A stretch of 64,000 nt of DNA from Apteryx mantelli (lineage: Eukaryota > Chordata > Aves > Apterygiformes > Apterygidae): NCBI RefSeq assembly GCF_036417845.1, contig NC_089982.1, positions 44,417,684 through 44,481,683 of the forward strand. Reading direction: 5' to 3'. A program made the translations under genes and the position numbers. Below the pieces are notes generated by a model. That model made no database searches and was not told where the DNA came from. It saw only the letters and a program-made list of their open reading frames with translations. Below, in pieces: positions 24,900 to 38,293 of this stretch (position 1 is its first letter; each line of letters opens with the position of its first letter).

Positions 24900-27800
24900 A
24901 GCAAAATAGACTGAAGCTATCACAGGTCTTTAACATTCCTGTGCCCAGACTTCTAATACATGATAGCTTGAAAAAGCCACACAACTAAAGAAAACATGGC
25001 ACCATCGGTCTTGGCCAAAAAAGTTCTTGGCCCAACCATGTTTGTTGCCTTTCTGCAGCAAGCATCCTGAAGGAAAAACCTACCAAATTTCTTAAGTTCT
25101 TCCCAAGTTCTTGTTTTATGCATCCGTGGGTTTTTAGGCTGTTTTGCACCACGAGTCCCTGTGATATCTATTTTTATACATATTTTATGCTGTCTTGCTT
25201 GCAACAGAGCTAATTAGTACAATTGCCTTCTTCCTTATGTAGTATTTTTCTGCAGAACTTAACTTGAGCATCTTTACATGTGAACACTGTATGCTGCTGA
25301 CTGATAAGGGAAAGAACATGAATCAGTTTCTATAAATCAATGTTGTAACAGTGGGTAGCAGAAGGCTGGCATCCTACACTGCGTGCAAGTATTTGATTGT
25401 TCTGGCAGATCCCCTGAAAAGGGTGCGTTCATGCAAGTATTTGATATGAGGCAATAAGCTTGTTACTTTTATTGAACTGAGTAATTTGGGAGTAATTCCT
25501 TAATCTCTTAGCCATCATCCAGTTTCTAATTACCTTTAGGACGCTTAATAACCAAAATTGATATAAGGTTTGATCCTCCAGATTAATTTAACCAAAGAGT
25601 TGCACTAAATTTATTTTTCAGTGGTTTTGCTTTTCTGTCTTTTCTCCCTCTGCAAATTTTAGCATTTGTGCTAACCGGGCAGTTGTAGAGTCTGACATTT
25701 TATTTAATCATAGAACAGACCTGGACAAGAAGTGACCACAAAATTTCCCATACACCTTTACTTTTTTGCCAATCCTGGCTATTTTAAGCAATAAGACAGT
25801 TGAACGGTCTATGTTCCTTGCTTGTTTCTCCCTCCTCTTTTGGTTTAAGCAAGTTTGTTGATATTGTCAGTCAGCACCCCTGCGAGTGTCTGTGTATATA
25901 AGTATGTGTATCAACAAGTTGGACAATGCCTGCCAGCTAGGAAATACGCTGAAGCTACCAATCATTTCACATGGGCCAGTGTAAAATCCTTTCTGTGGGT
26001 TTTCCCAGTAGAAGTCTGCATTGTTCTGGTGAAGTTAAGATGTTCCCAGGCATCTTAATTATCTGTAACCATAGCTTTTTCCATAATATTACCCACAGAC
26101 TGAGGATTTTCAAACAAAATTGCATGAATCTGGATTTAAGCGACTATCATTGAGTAACACAACACTGCATCATGCACTTCCACTCAAATCATAATTATTT
26201 TAGGTAACCTATACAAGTGGGTAACATTTCTGCTCTTTCTGCAGAGTGTTCAGTGTTTATGTAGCAGAACTCATTCCTGTTTTCTTCATCAAATCATTGT
26301 TCAATTTGAGGATGCCTTTCATAAACAATTATTCTGCTCTAATAGTAACAAGCAACACATTTGCTTTGCAGACACCTCAGTGAAGCGCTCTTGTCAACAT
26401 GAGTGAATTGTCTGTCATGTGCCTTAAAATCTTTTGAAAAATATGGTATGCCATCTGGCTCCCAAACGCTCATTAAATTCACTGAAATATGAATGTTTAA
26501 GGAAGATAACATCTCATGATGCTTCCCCCCCCCTTTTTTGTTAAATAAAGTCTATTTATGAATTATACAAACAAAAAGAAAAAAAGGAAGTGGTGATATT
26601 TTGTTTATAATTTAGTTTCCCACAACTGAGAACATGCCAGGCATTTTGGAGAACAAAGACAAATGACAGCTCCTATTCCCAGGAGTTTACTGTCCAAATT
26701 TATTTTCCAAGTGACATGAAGAAGGAAAAACAAGTAGCTGGGGAACGGGATGCTAAAGCAGTAGAATTTTTAGGTTTCTAAGGGAAAGGATGTTCTTACG
26801 AACTGAGATTCAGAAGGTACACTACAAATTTCCTTTAAGACTTGCCAAGTCACTCGGTCTGTTTTTCCCTCCGAATGTCAGTTGTCCATCTTTAACTGTG
26901 GTTAATGGTTGTCAATTCCCCTCGCTGGCACAACCTTTGGGAAAGGTCTGTTATTGTACAGCTGTTGTTTTTTTTTTTCCTGTGGAAGCACTTTTAGGCC
27001 CTGCAGTAGAAAGAGCCCTGCACCTGAAAAAAAATGAATTACCAGATACGGGCCTTAAAAGACAATACCTTTCCAAAGGGGTTTATTAGGAGAGTTGGTC
27101 TATTACTTCTTCATGGGAAACTTGGAAAAAATTAGTTTGGAAGGTCAGAGAAGTTTCCAAAAGAAGAGCACTTCAAACAAACAAAAACCTCCAGGTTTGA
27201 TAATTTTCAATAATTTTAATAATTTCAATTTTTCAAATAACACGTTTCATATTTACTAAAACACTGTTAGGCTTCCATTTGCTAGAGAAAGCAAATACTT
27301 AACAAAAACAAAGGTGTTTTGTAATAATGTGTATTTAGATTCAAAAGTTGCTAAATATTAAAAATAAATGATCTGATAAATACATGTCAAACAATTCTAC
27401 TTGCAACATATTGGTACATTGCCCGATGCAATGATGCAAGAGAAAAGAACAAGCTGCAATCCTGCAGGAAATAGTTCAGAGAATAAAGGAGAGGACAACA
27501 ACAAGTTAAGCAAACAGACTGAAAAGTAAAGAACAGGAAGGCCTCATCCAGTACACAGCAGGGCTCCAACTCCTCATACCACATGGGCCATCAACGGGTA
27601 CATTTTCTCCTTTGTAAGAACCAGGTTGCTTTGCTGACTGACCTTATCCAGCCTCTTTGCATCTTCCTCAACTCAATGCATAGCTATTTTTAGCAGCAGA
27701 ACTCCGCATAATGTTTTATAGCCCATTTTAGCCGTGATGCTACATCCAGTCACAACACCTTCTTAGCTTTAACTAATCTACATTCCCTGCTTTGTTAAGG

Positions 27801-30150
27801 AGGTGAGGGAAAAAGATGCACTGGGAAATAAATAAGGCACTGAACTCAGTTATTTGGCTGTGAAAGGAAGTCTTTTGCTCAAAGACTTTTGTACCTGCAG
27901 CACTCAGCAATTATGATTACGAAGACAAGTCAGTCAATAAAGGGGAGGGGGAAGGAAGATTGTAAACAAATATAATTGCCACCATGCTCTTGTATTTTGA
28001 CATCTGGAACTTTACAAGCCAGCAGGAGGTTCCAAAACAAGATTCTTATGAGTTAATCTGTTATGCTGACAAGAGGGTCATTCTGTTTCTGATAAGGCAG
28101 ACTGCTGCTCCCTGAGGGATGAAAAAACCCATGTATATCGGATTAGTGTGCACTGTCTGTGCTGGCACATTTATGTGAACTGGACACAAGTCATTGCTGG
28201 GTAGCAGTTCCTAATGAACATGACTTGCCATGTGCAGGGCAGCCATGCGGAGATTCATTTGATGATAAAATGGATATGCTATAAAGAACAGGATGTAGCA
28301 CCTATACCACTGGTGATAATCCAAAGAGCAACATGAATCTGAAGATCTTTAGACAAGCTGAGAAATCACAGCTGTTGCTAATACTAACCATTTCTGCGTA
28401 TTTTATCAGCCTGGCAAGTAAATTACTAGTTCATTTCTTCTGTCAAAAGTAAAAAATAGACAGCAGTAGAGTATTCTCCCTAATGGTATCAGCATTCCAC
28501 GTACCTCCATGCTCTGGAGACTCACTCATGTGCAACTGAAAAATGCAAAACACAAAGCCTAGTTCCACCAGCTGATGGAAACTCTCTTATAACAACATCA
28601 CTGTTTGTATCCCTCATGTCTTTAAACATAATTGTTTCATAAGAAAGAATTTTGTGGTTTTATTTATAACATACACATGCACTACACAAAGCATGCACAA
28701 CTTGATAGAATAGTTTCTAGGTAAAACAAAGATATCATCAACCTGAATTACAGATCCATTCTATAGTTCTGTTTGCTTTAAAATCCATGTATTCTGCTAC
28801 AGCATGTTCAGTTCTTTCAAAAGAACACCTACCTTAACACATAAATGTTGAACTAAGGCAACTACGGCCACACACATAATAATAGCATATGGTTTCATCC
28901 ATGTATCTTTCTTTGGAAGATAAGACTTGGAAATTATACAGGTTCTAACTTTTTTTTACAGCATCATTTGAGAAATAAGTCTTTTTCACAGACATTAGCT
29001 AACACAAGTTAGACACTTTCCTTAATTTTCACTCTTTAGCACATCCCATCACCGTAAACCTTTCAGTCAACAGAGGATGCGGCCATTCAATTTCTAGAGA
29101 CAGTAATTTTGTCAGATTGTTTCCAGTCCTTCTTGCAGCTGATAGCTAGCACTGGTACCAGTACCTACTCCAGAATTAGTGCTCTCCCTTACAATAGTGC
29201 TGATATACTTCCCATTCTTCCATGGATCTTCCTCCTTCTGTGGCCCCCATCTAGTTTGCCTATAAGGCAAGGGAACTGAGTATTTCACTCCTTCCCTTCC
29301 CCAAAGCCAACGCTCTCCTTTTTAAAGAAGACAAAGAAGGCAGAAAGAAAAGCATAAGCACTAACACCACACCCTCCAATCCTTTGGACTTGTTTAATAT
29401 GGCAAGTCCTAAATTGTGTCCAAGACCCAGATGATAAAAGCTGCTATGGAATAAACCATATTTTGGTTACCCTTAAATAAAGAGCTTCTCACATCTGTTT
29501 TGGAAAAGAGCCTTCCTCCCCCACCTCCCGCTTTTGCATGTTCATTGTTCAAATTATCAGCACACTTTTGTTCAACATACTTTTCCTTCACAGCTTGGGT
29601 GAGTAGTTCTCCCAGGCACCACAGATGTTCTCCTCCTGCCACCAAAAACAAACCTAGGCATCTATACCACAAATGTCTGGTCAGCAACCAGTTGCTGTCT
29701 ACTCTTCCGTTAAACGTGAAAGATTGTCCTTGCTTTTCACCCTGGGAGTCCATGGTCACACTTTAGCAGATCTCCATTTTAATGTGTAGCTTATAGCTAG
29801 CATTTTATTTCCTTTCCTCAAAGGGAAAACATTTGCTTTCTTAATTTCTAACTTCTGCCTCTATAAATTTCTCGCTACAGACTTCAGCAGTTTTCCAGGG
29901 TTGATGACACAAGACTCTACCTGATTAACCTTGGCTGTGCATAAGCTGATCGAATTTATTGTCAGCATTGCCAGGATTTCCTGGAACTAGTCTTGATCCA
30001 TGTGCTGAGCTGCCTGATTACACTACTTGCTCTGAACTTGCTTTCAGTGGAGACAGGCACTACTCCCAGTGTCTGTGTCAGCAGACTGTTTAAATATCCT
30101 ATTGGTGAAGTCTCTGGGATTATTTGCTTAAGCATGGTCCAAGGCATAAT
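18781..30150. other. Gene-poor interval between CBR4 and the SH3RF1 3' end
   Basis: No exon with recognisable homology on either strand. Content is mainly AT-rich unique sequence. It includes a (CA)n run at 24.86 kb, a G-rich purine run at 22.84-22.90 kb and an isolated CpG-rich patch near 21.46-21.72 kb. The AATCATAGAA sequence near 25,708 could be the 3' end of a minus-strand CR1 fragment, but it is too short to call. Confidence 0.5.
24858..24897. repeat. (CA)n microsatellite
   Basis: About 16 CA units preceded by GTGTATATA. Confidence 0.95.
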
Positions 30151-30154
30151 TTAA

Positions 30155-30232
30155 GTCCCTGATTCAGCAAAACTCACAAGCACCTGAAACTCGTGCTGAA
30201 GTTAGCAGAGCTTTAGCACATACACCAAAGGA
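30155..30232. repeat. Old sauropsid interspersed repeat fragment (GATTCAGCAAA type)
   Basis: The stretch starting 'cctgattcagcaaaactcac' resembles a palindromic interspersed repeat seen widely in turtles, crocodilians and birds (GATTCAGCAAAGCAC...). I cannot name the Repbase family with certainty. Confidence 0.4.
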
Positions 30233-30266
30233 CTATACCAAATCACAACCATGGTGACTAATACAC

Positions 30267-30296
30267 GGGGGGAGGGAGAGAGGGAGGGAGAGGCAG
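30267..30296 (+). repeat. G-rich purine tract
   Basis: G runs of six, three, three and three bases are separated by one to five purines. This satisfies the simple four-tract G-quadruplex pattern on the plus strand. Confidence 0.6.
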
Positions 30297-30576
30297 GATT
30301 TTAGGCCAATTCAGTGAACCACAACCATTAAATCTAAAGCTGGAAAACAGAAAACATTCCTTGAACTCTTTGAAGTGGTGGACTTCCCCCTCATATCTAC
30401 ATGTTAAAGCACCCAAAGAATCAGTTTCAGGTTTGAAATATCAATTTAATTTCTTTTTGCTGAGTTATAAAAGGATAAATACCTTCAACTTGAACATACA
30501 GTTCTTACGGTTTTTGCTAGAACTAGCTGCTTCATGCCACGTTATTTACAGGGTGATCCAGAGGGAAAAAAAAGTT

Positions 30577-30655
30577 ATGATTCAGCAAAACACCTCATCA
30601 CATGCTTAACTTTTAAGTTAACATATAAATCCATTCCTGTTCTTTAAAGTTCTTA
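30577..30655. repeat. Second GATTCAGCAAA-type repeat fragment
   Basis: 'gattcagcaaaacac' followed by 'catgcttaacttttaag' matches the same old repeat type as at 30.16 kb, and more closely. It ends just before a (TTTA)n run. Confidence 0.5.
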
Positions 30656-30656
30656 A

Positions 30657-30681
30657 CAATTTATTTATTTATTTATTTATT
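30657..30681. repeat. (TTTA)n microsatellite
   Basis: About six tandem ATTT units. Confidence 0.95.
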
Positions 30682-31478
30682 GCTTAGTAAGAGCCCAAAT
30701 GCACTCAATTCCTTATGAAATCATGGCCTAACTATGGTTAAGTGATGCATGTGAGAAAGAGAGAAAGAGGTGGTAGGGCATAACATCAGGCTTCATTCCA
30801 ATTAGTCACCAGCCATACTAGCTCTAGCTATAAAAAAGTAATTTAAACTTATATTACATTCATGCCTTAGGGACCTCTTTTCTATTTGGATTCACTATTA
30901 TCAGCATTAAACATCTCTTCCAAAAACATTCAGTTGTGTTACTCAATATAACTGAAAGTTATATATGAAAGTTATATATGAAAGTAAATGTCAATAGTGC
31001 TTTTAGCTGTCAGACAGTGGGCTTTATATCTGTGTCTTTTACAACACATGGGCAGCTTTAGTTGACCAGATTTAGTACTCCCCCATGAAAAATTACTTGA
31101 GAAAAAGCTGAAATACTTGCAGATAGATCTGTAACACACACAAACGACTACAAAGTGATCCAACCTCTGCCATCATTATCTGTTGATAAGGCACAAACAG
31201 TGCTGTACAAAAATACAGGTTTGCTCTACCCCCCATGTTCCCTCCACCTCGTACTTGACAGAAGATAACTTTTGTATTGGTGGATTTAGGCATTACTCAG
31301 TCAAAGCAGGGCTGCAGCGCGATTATACTGTTCCTGTGCCAGTGCTTTCTATTATTGTCAGCTGCAAGAGCATGAAACTTCACAGTCAAAAATGGATCTG
31401 TTGCACAGATCAGTGGAAGTATTAAGAGAGCAGATGGAAAAATTCCCACGTCATCTTGTTCCCATGTCATCTTGTAAC

Positions 31479-31830
31479 ACACTTAGGCTAAGTCCACACA
31501 AGAAAGATTTGCCAGCATAACCATATTTTAGTGCAAAGACAAGCACACCCTACTGATCCTTTTTTCTTTTTTCTACAGGCAAAACCTCTGAAGAGCTGCA
31601 GTTGCTGTGACCATAGACAGCTTTCACAGCTTGGCTCAGCTGTCTGAGGATGTTGTGTAGCTCCAGCAGCAATTCCTGCCATCTGCCTTAGACTGCATCT
31701 ACACTTGGGGGCTTTGGCAATGCAGCTGTTACCACAGAGGCCTGGCTGAAAAGAGGCGGCTTCATAGGCAAGGAATGAGCTAAGTTCTTTTGTGGTCTTC
31801 ATCTCCCAGACATCCAAGCACTTCATCACA
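31479..31830. mobile_element. Possible old DNA-transposon-derived repeat
   Basis: 'ggctaagtccacacaaga' at 31,486 and 'gactgcatctacacttgg' near 31,691 resemble the GGCTATGTCTACACT-type termini of amniote DNA transposon remnants. A minus-strand open frame of 113 codons covers the block. It shows no family signature and may be part of the repeat. Class and limits are uncertain. Confidence 0.25.
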
Positions 31831-31839
31831 TCCAGCAGT

Positions 31840-34800
31840 GAGCCACACTGCCTTATTGTGGGAGAGGAGTATTAGCATCCTCATTTACAAAGGGATAGCT
31901 TAGCATCAAAAAAAGAAAAAAAAGACACAATTGTGGTTGTACCAGACAATGTTTCATTGATCTCTTTTTAATTACAGGGCTCTTTTTCCTCCCACCTGTT
32001 CCCCACTGGCACATTCACTGCTGACATGTCAATCCTTACTAACAGAACTGCAGCAAGTTTCCCAGACTTAGAAACTGATCTTCTGGCCTGGCTGATCCTG
32101 TGTGGTGAAGAACAGTTGAGAAATTATATGCACTGAATGTTATATTTCAGTATTTAACACTTCTTTGGATCAGCTGAATGCCCACTAACATTATCAAATC
32201 AAAGAAAGTAAATTGCAAGAGTACTACTGTGTTTGGCAGCGTTGGCCAAATCTTGTCAGCTTTTGATACCAGGTTAACCTGAATATCTTCATCAAGGAGT
32301 AGTCCAGGTTTGGACAGGATCAAATTTTAAGTATTTTGCAACATTTTCAAGAACACAGCTGGCCTCCAAATAGGAATACAGTCATGGCATGCACAATGGG
32401 ACCGATAATAGTTGGTCCAGATCCAGGCAGTGATCTAGCAACTCAAAGTTCTCATCATTCTTGCTCTCCTGTTCCTATTTACTGGAGACATTCTCAACAG
32501 AAGCACTCCAGCTCTCCAGCTGAGAATTATGATCTGGATGTCTTTGGCTGAAATCACCAATTCAGTATTTAGAAACATGCCTCAGGTGCAAACTGTCAAG
32601 GGTACTGAATACCTAGGCAGCGTAATTGCCCTTTTTGTTATAGCTTTAAAATATTTATCCCTTTGCATGTGTTCTTCCACAAAAAGGGTTGGTCTTCAAA
32701 AAGCCCAGTATTATTTTATTGAAAATACCTTAGTAAATTTCATCCTTGAAAGAAATCTATATCATATATCACATATCATAAATTACTGAATGCAAAGAAT
32801 TTCTGTGACATGCAGGAAAAAAATAGTCATGTACTAGAAATTTAGAAGCTGGACAGAGGCATGGGCTAAACCTTTGACAAGGAGCAAAAAAATCAGCAGA
32901 CTTTCCTGCTCCCTGTGTATTCAAAAGACACACAGAGATTGCCTACCAAAGAGGAAAGAGAAAAATTCTTCCAACTTTTGTTTCGATACAAACGTTTTAG
33001 AGCTAGATTTCTTCAGTTGAGATGGTCAGCCAGCTGAAATAAGAAATTTGACCTAGGGCACGTCCCTTGTTGTGGAGAACAAAGTCAATCACCACTTTAA
33101 AGTCATTCAGCTGCTGACTCATCTTCTCTCCCAAACATGCACAGATATACCATGAGAAAATACTGCAGCAACTAACCACAAGAGATTTGGGGGTTAGCAG
33201 CTGTTAGCAAACCAAACCCTGCTCTGCAATTGTGGATCTGAAAATGTATAGGTTTGACTGAAAAGTGATCAAGTCTCCCATGCATTACGGTGCTGCTAAA
33301 TTGCATCATCTTTGATCTAGTGCCTTATCCATACTACTGGGACTAACATTTTTTGAGAAAAGGATGACACAGCCCTAATAGCTCTGTATTTTCCAAGTAT
33401 GAGAATCTATCAGCTCAGTTTCTTTCAGATATATTCATTCCTGTAGGGTAGATGGAATATTTTCTTTCACTATTTAACAGTAGGGGGCATATTCAGTGTA
33501 TGCCAACAAAGTTTAATGAAATCAGTGAAGTAGCACTGATTTGCAGTAATTGAGAGTCCAACCATGTGTTCCGATGCCAAAGAATCTGGATTTTTAAAGG
33601 CTGTTATTGCCTGCCTTTTGGGGAAGGTGGGGGAGTCAAAGTCCATTTGTTTTGTGGAAAGGGATTTTATCTAGAATATCAGGAACAGAGCACCTGTACA
33701 GAAGTTAAAAGGCCCTGATATTTTTCTTTCTCCCTTTTTTACTGACAGCGTATTTTTTCTTTCTGCTCTTTTCCTGTTGTGCAGGCTGTTCCCACCACAC
33801 TGAAGTTAAAACGTAGCTAGTGTTTGGACACATCTTGTGAAGTGGTTTTGTTCTAAGTGACTATTAGATGCAAATATCAGAAGGCCTTTGGGTACTGCAT
33901 GCTGTATTAACAGAACCGTAATACTGGCACTAGGATTGGCAGAGTGTAGCTAAGTAGTATTCATTTAAATGTATGTGCTAAGAGCAATTTTTGCAAGCTA
34001 GTTGCAACTGAATAATTGAAATCTGGGGCTAGCATTACTGTGCTTAAATTGTCTTTAGTCCATTGAGGAGGATCAGTGGAGAAATTAACTGATTTGTCAC
34101 TTCCATTTTGAGCAAAATAAAGCTGACAGAAAAGAGAACAGTAGAAGGAAGGAAGAATAAGTCATTTTTGACATCTACTAACATTACATTCTGTAGAACT
34201 GCCATGATTTGATAGGCATGCAGGAAGCGCTCATTGTGTTACATTTTGAATGGCTTTTGCACATTGCGGATTGGATCTAGGGAATTAAATTTTGTTTAGT
34301 TCCTCAATTCTGATCAAGTTGATTCTGATGAAAATGCTCTTCAACTGTTCAAATGGATTGGCTCAGTCTCTTACCCAGAGAAATCAGTTTCTTTTATGCT
34401 GCTCTAAGGGAAATTAGGAAAAGGACTTAGATGTTCCATTTGTCCGTTCTATTTGGAGGCAGGTCTAGTCCATCAGAACCTTACTAAAACCAGTGAGCAT
34501 TTACTTTCCAAGCAGGTTTTACATCACATGCCTCACAAGAAGACAAATTGTCAGCTTGGCAAATGAGGAAACTGAGGGTCAAAAAGGGTGAGAACTCAGG
34601 TTTTCAAGAGCAGCTACTGGCTTCAAGGGTCTCAACAAGTCTCTCTCCTGGAAAGAGGGATTTTAACAACATTCTGCAGGAACAGTGCATCCATACCATT
34701 TCCCAAGAAAGCACTCTAACATCAGTGTACTACACAGGTTAAACAAGGGAGGTGTTCACTTTCTGTGTATTAATAGAAACCTGTAACTGCTGTTGTGTTT

Positions 34801-36990
34801 TGTACTGAACTCAGTATTCTGAGTGTGATATGTATTCTTAAAGCACAGTTACAATATCAAGCCTTTAATGTAATTCAGGCATACAGATGCCGCACATTTC
34901 AAACGTGATTGACATGAGAACAACCATGCGACTCAGGTCTGCCATGACGGCAGTATTTCTGGGCACATGCAGTGATCAAATACAAGCTCAAGAGACTAGA
35001 CAAAGATGTTGAGAGCCGCAATCTCAGTCATCCAAGTTCCTCTGAAGTCCATTCATACAGCTGGATGCTGGTAACAGACTAAAATCATAAAGTATGCTAG
35101 ATGAGCTCTAGGCCTTCCAACTCCTTTCTCTTTCCCATTCCTTCCCCACACATAAGGTCCATGCTCTTGCCTTCCACCATCACCATTCTCAGCTCTTTTT
35201 TTCTATATACAAATATTTTGACTATGCCAGCTTATGAATGCTTAAGAGTCAAAAGAATTATGACACTGTTTTTACTCAAGCCAAGCTTCAAATCTGCTGT
35301 AAGGTTTACCACTAAGGTAACAGAAAGTGCAGGGAAAGAGTACTTAGGAGTGATTTGGGAAGTATAAATATTGCAGATACATGGCAAAAATCCAAAGAAG
35401 ATAGCTGAATTGACATGTCCTATAGAAACCAGTGACATAGCTATTTATTGTGCAGATATATGAAAGACTACCATAGGAGTCTTAGTAATGTCAGACACAA
35501 AAACTTGTTAACTAGACAAGTGGGTTCCTGTGTTTCATTAAAGTCAATATACACCTTTAAACACATTTGCTTAAAGCTACTGGAAAGAACAATCCCGTTA
35601 AAACATTTTGCCAGCTCTACGAAAAAAGACAGAAGGCTCAGAAGCCATATTTTTAAGCCTATGCAAAACTATCAAAATTGGTATTACTGCTGTAAGGCAG
35701 AGGTAAGGAAGTGAGGGTGAACAAGATTTCAAGCACCTTTGCAAGCCAAACACATATTAGTATTACTCAATAATTATAATACCAAAAAAACCCCAACCCA
35801 AAGAAACAGAGTCTTACTTCCACTGCTGAGCCATGATGTTTGTGTATACCCTTCTCCTATGGATGCACTGTGGATGCAATGATGTCAGATCACAATTCTG
35901 AAAGAGATAAACAAAGTTGGTTTTCCATCTTATCTATTCCTACAGTTCTTCCCCCCCTTACCTCCCAGGAGGAAAGTTAAGAACTCCCCCCCCCCCTTTT
36001 TTTTTTTTACAGCCTAGATGCTGTGTCATCCACTACTAGCAGGATCTAGGCCATTAAGAGAGTCTAAATGTTTTGAGAACACTTTTAGAATCCACTTCCC
36101 CTCATTTTCCAGTCAGCCCATGTATATAGTGGATAGTTAACCACATCCAGGTCAAGATCTCCTAGTCAGGCTGTTACTGTCCGAGTGCTGCGCACAGCAA
36201 GCTTTGTCAGGACAAAGAAGTCCCTTACCACCCAACACTTCTGCCCTCAGTGAAAGTTAGGGCAGATGCTTTACTCCCAGCATTGGGGACTATCTCTCAA
36301 TATACACACAGCAGATACACTACACTACACACTTCTCTCTCTAGGAAAGCACTTTATAACTCTTATGTGCCCAATTATATGCTGATGACAAGACCTAGAA
36401 AAAACTAGTGATTGATGATCAAATTGAGGTGGAAGTTACCTTCTTCCTTTGAAGTTACTTGCAGAAATACAGAAATGGAAAAGATCAGCCAGATCCATCA
36501 GCTGCCTCTACAATTCTTGCATTTTATTCCATTATTCTGAACTTCCAGCATGATGGAATCTGAAAACTTTCTCTCTATTAGCACAGATGTCTTGTTATAA
36601 ATGCTGAAATTAAGTTCTGGTAATGTTATTGTCAATTTTTCTGCAACTAATTTGTGTTTAATATTTGCATACACATTTTTCTTTAGCTGTTTGCTACGAA
36701 AATATTTATTGGGATTGAAAGTTTAACATAGTAAATCAAACACTTAACATTCACTGGACTTCAAACAGATATAAAATATCTTACAAAACTTTTTTTAATG
36801 GAATTACACAAAGCAAATGCACAGGGTTTGTCTGTTTCTACACTGAAGCCCAAGCCAAAACCAAAAAAACCCCCCAAAAGATCACAAGAAAGGTATGATA
36901 AACTGCATTCTGTCATTGTTGCACTGCTATGTAATAAGCCCTTTTTACAAACATTTATTTAGTGTTAAAAAAATCATTTAATGTATTCCA
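31840..36990. other. Gene-free interval left of SH3RF1
   Basis: No supported exon. It contains homopolymer runs (C run then T run at about 35,986-36,010) and many short chance frames. Part of it may be late SH3RF1 3'UTR if a distal poly(A) site is used. Confidence 0.45.
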
Positions 36991-37572
36991 TCTAACAGAA
37001 CTATTGGATTAACAGCTGATTTTAACTGACTTTACATCATGAAATTCTATTAATAGAGGTACCTTAGTCACTTAGTTTAAAATATGGAGAATAGAGATAG
37101 AAAAAAATTAACCTTTAGTAGTCTTTAATATAAAATGCACTAAATCTTCCAAAATAAGAATATTATGACACACTAGTGCCAATTTATGCTGACAAAAGCT
37201 GATATCAGCTTCTTTCTAACTAAAATTCATTTCACAAAACCTTTATATATTACATGAATATTCAAGTAAACTATTTAAAAATATTTAAAAACACAAAAGC
37301 TGAATTATACAGTGTTTCAGAGGGACAGTTAATTTGGGAAAGCTGTCATTTCCAACTATATATATTTATAGATATATTTTTTTCTTATTTTTAAGACCAT
37401 TATGATACTACCTGATATTGCAAGAAATCCTTGTCATCAATATTTGATATTTTTCAATGTATAACTTCAAAAAATAAAATGATAAGGATTTAATACATCA
37501 CTGTGTACTTGTTCATCACTACTTCTGTGTATTGCGTGATATGGAATCACGCTACTGGCTTCCCTTTGTAAA

Positions 37573-37650
37573 GTGCTGAGCAACAGCCAAATTCCGTCAG
37601 ATTTAACTGGAGTCGATGGTGCTCAGTGTCTTGCAAGAATCACAATTAGA
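37573..37650. repeat. Old palindromic repeat fragment (GTGCTGAGC...GGTGCTCAG)
   Basis: GTGCTGAG at 37,573 and GGTGCTCAG at 37,618 form inverted ends around a weakly palindromic middle. The arrangement resembles a common amniote repeat with CCCATTGACTTCAGTGGG-like centres. It lies within the probable SH3RF1 3'UTR region. Confidence 0.4.
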
Positions 37651-38251
37651 CTGCTATAATCAAACAATAATAGCAAAAACAAACTTGGCTGAGTAGTGCG
37701 TTTGCCAGTGTCAAATCTCTAGCAAAACCCTGAAAGACTAACATCACTTTTCCTGCAGGCCTCATTCTTTATATCTGTCAGCTGCAAAGACATTATGATA
37801 TTTTATTAATGATTCAAACACTGGACATCTCCTCTGGTTGAAGGCAAGCTGCTCACTAGTTTTGGTCAAGTGGCTTTTGGGAAACTTTCAGAGCAAAATA
37901 ACCCAACAACAGGAAATTTGAATGAAAAATGTAGATCATGCACAGTTATATTACTGCAAGAATTGAGTAAGACATGCAAGACAAAGAAAGTCAGAACATA
38001 CCAAAGTAGCAATGGTTAAGAAGTTAGTAAAGTTTTCACAGTGTTTCATACAGCCTTTTACTTTAACACAAGTGCATCACTTACCACCACTATTGCTCAG
38101 ACATTTTAAACATCTCTTGGCCATGCAGATCAGTTTGAGAAGAAAACACAGCAAATTACACTTCTTAGGCATTTTTAGACATTAAGTACAGCTTAGAATT
38201 TTATTTTTATATTCAGACTTGTCAAACAGGTGTTTTGAAGCTATCACCGTT

Positions 38252-38293
38252 CTAAGTGTTGGGCTTTAACATTCCTTCCAATTGTGTTGGATC
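38252..38293 (-). other. Candidate short terminal exon (unproven)
   Basis: The minus strand shows an acceptor, ...catttacctctcag, then 13 open codons (DPTQLEGMLKPNT) and TAG. Its phase 0 matches the donor of the exon-like frame at 40,994-41,170. An AATAAA follows at 38,205-38,200. It lies inside the probable SH3RF1 3'UTR and has no recognised homology. The match of acceptor, phase and poly(A) signal may be chance. Confidence 0.2.

Noticed and set aside
25700-25750. AATCATAGAA as a possible minus-strand CR1 3' end
   Set aside because: The matching stretch is too short, and the following sequence does not clearly follow a CR1 3'UTR.
29409-29766. 116-codon minus and 88-codon plus frames over the same bases
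   Set aside because: Both have poor composition (Gly and Pro runs) and no convincing acceptor/donor pair. I could not support either as coding.
34555-34620. Sequence 'caaatgaggaaactgagg' resembling a MIR SINE core
   Set aside because: Only about 18 bases match before similarity is lost, too short to call a MIR copy.
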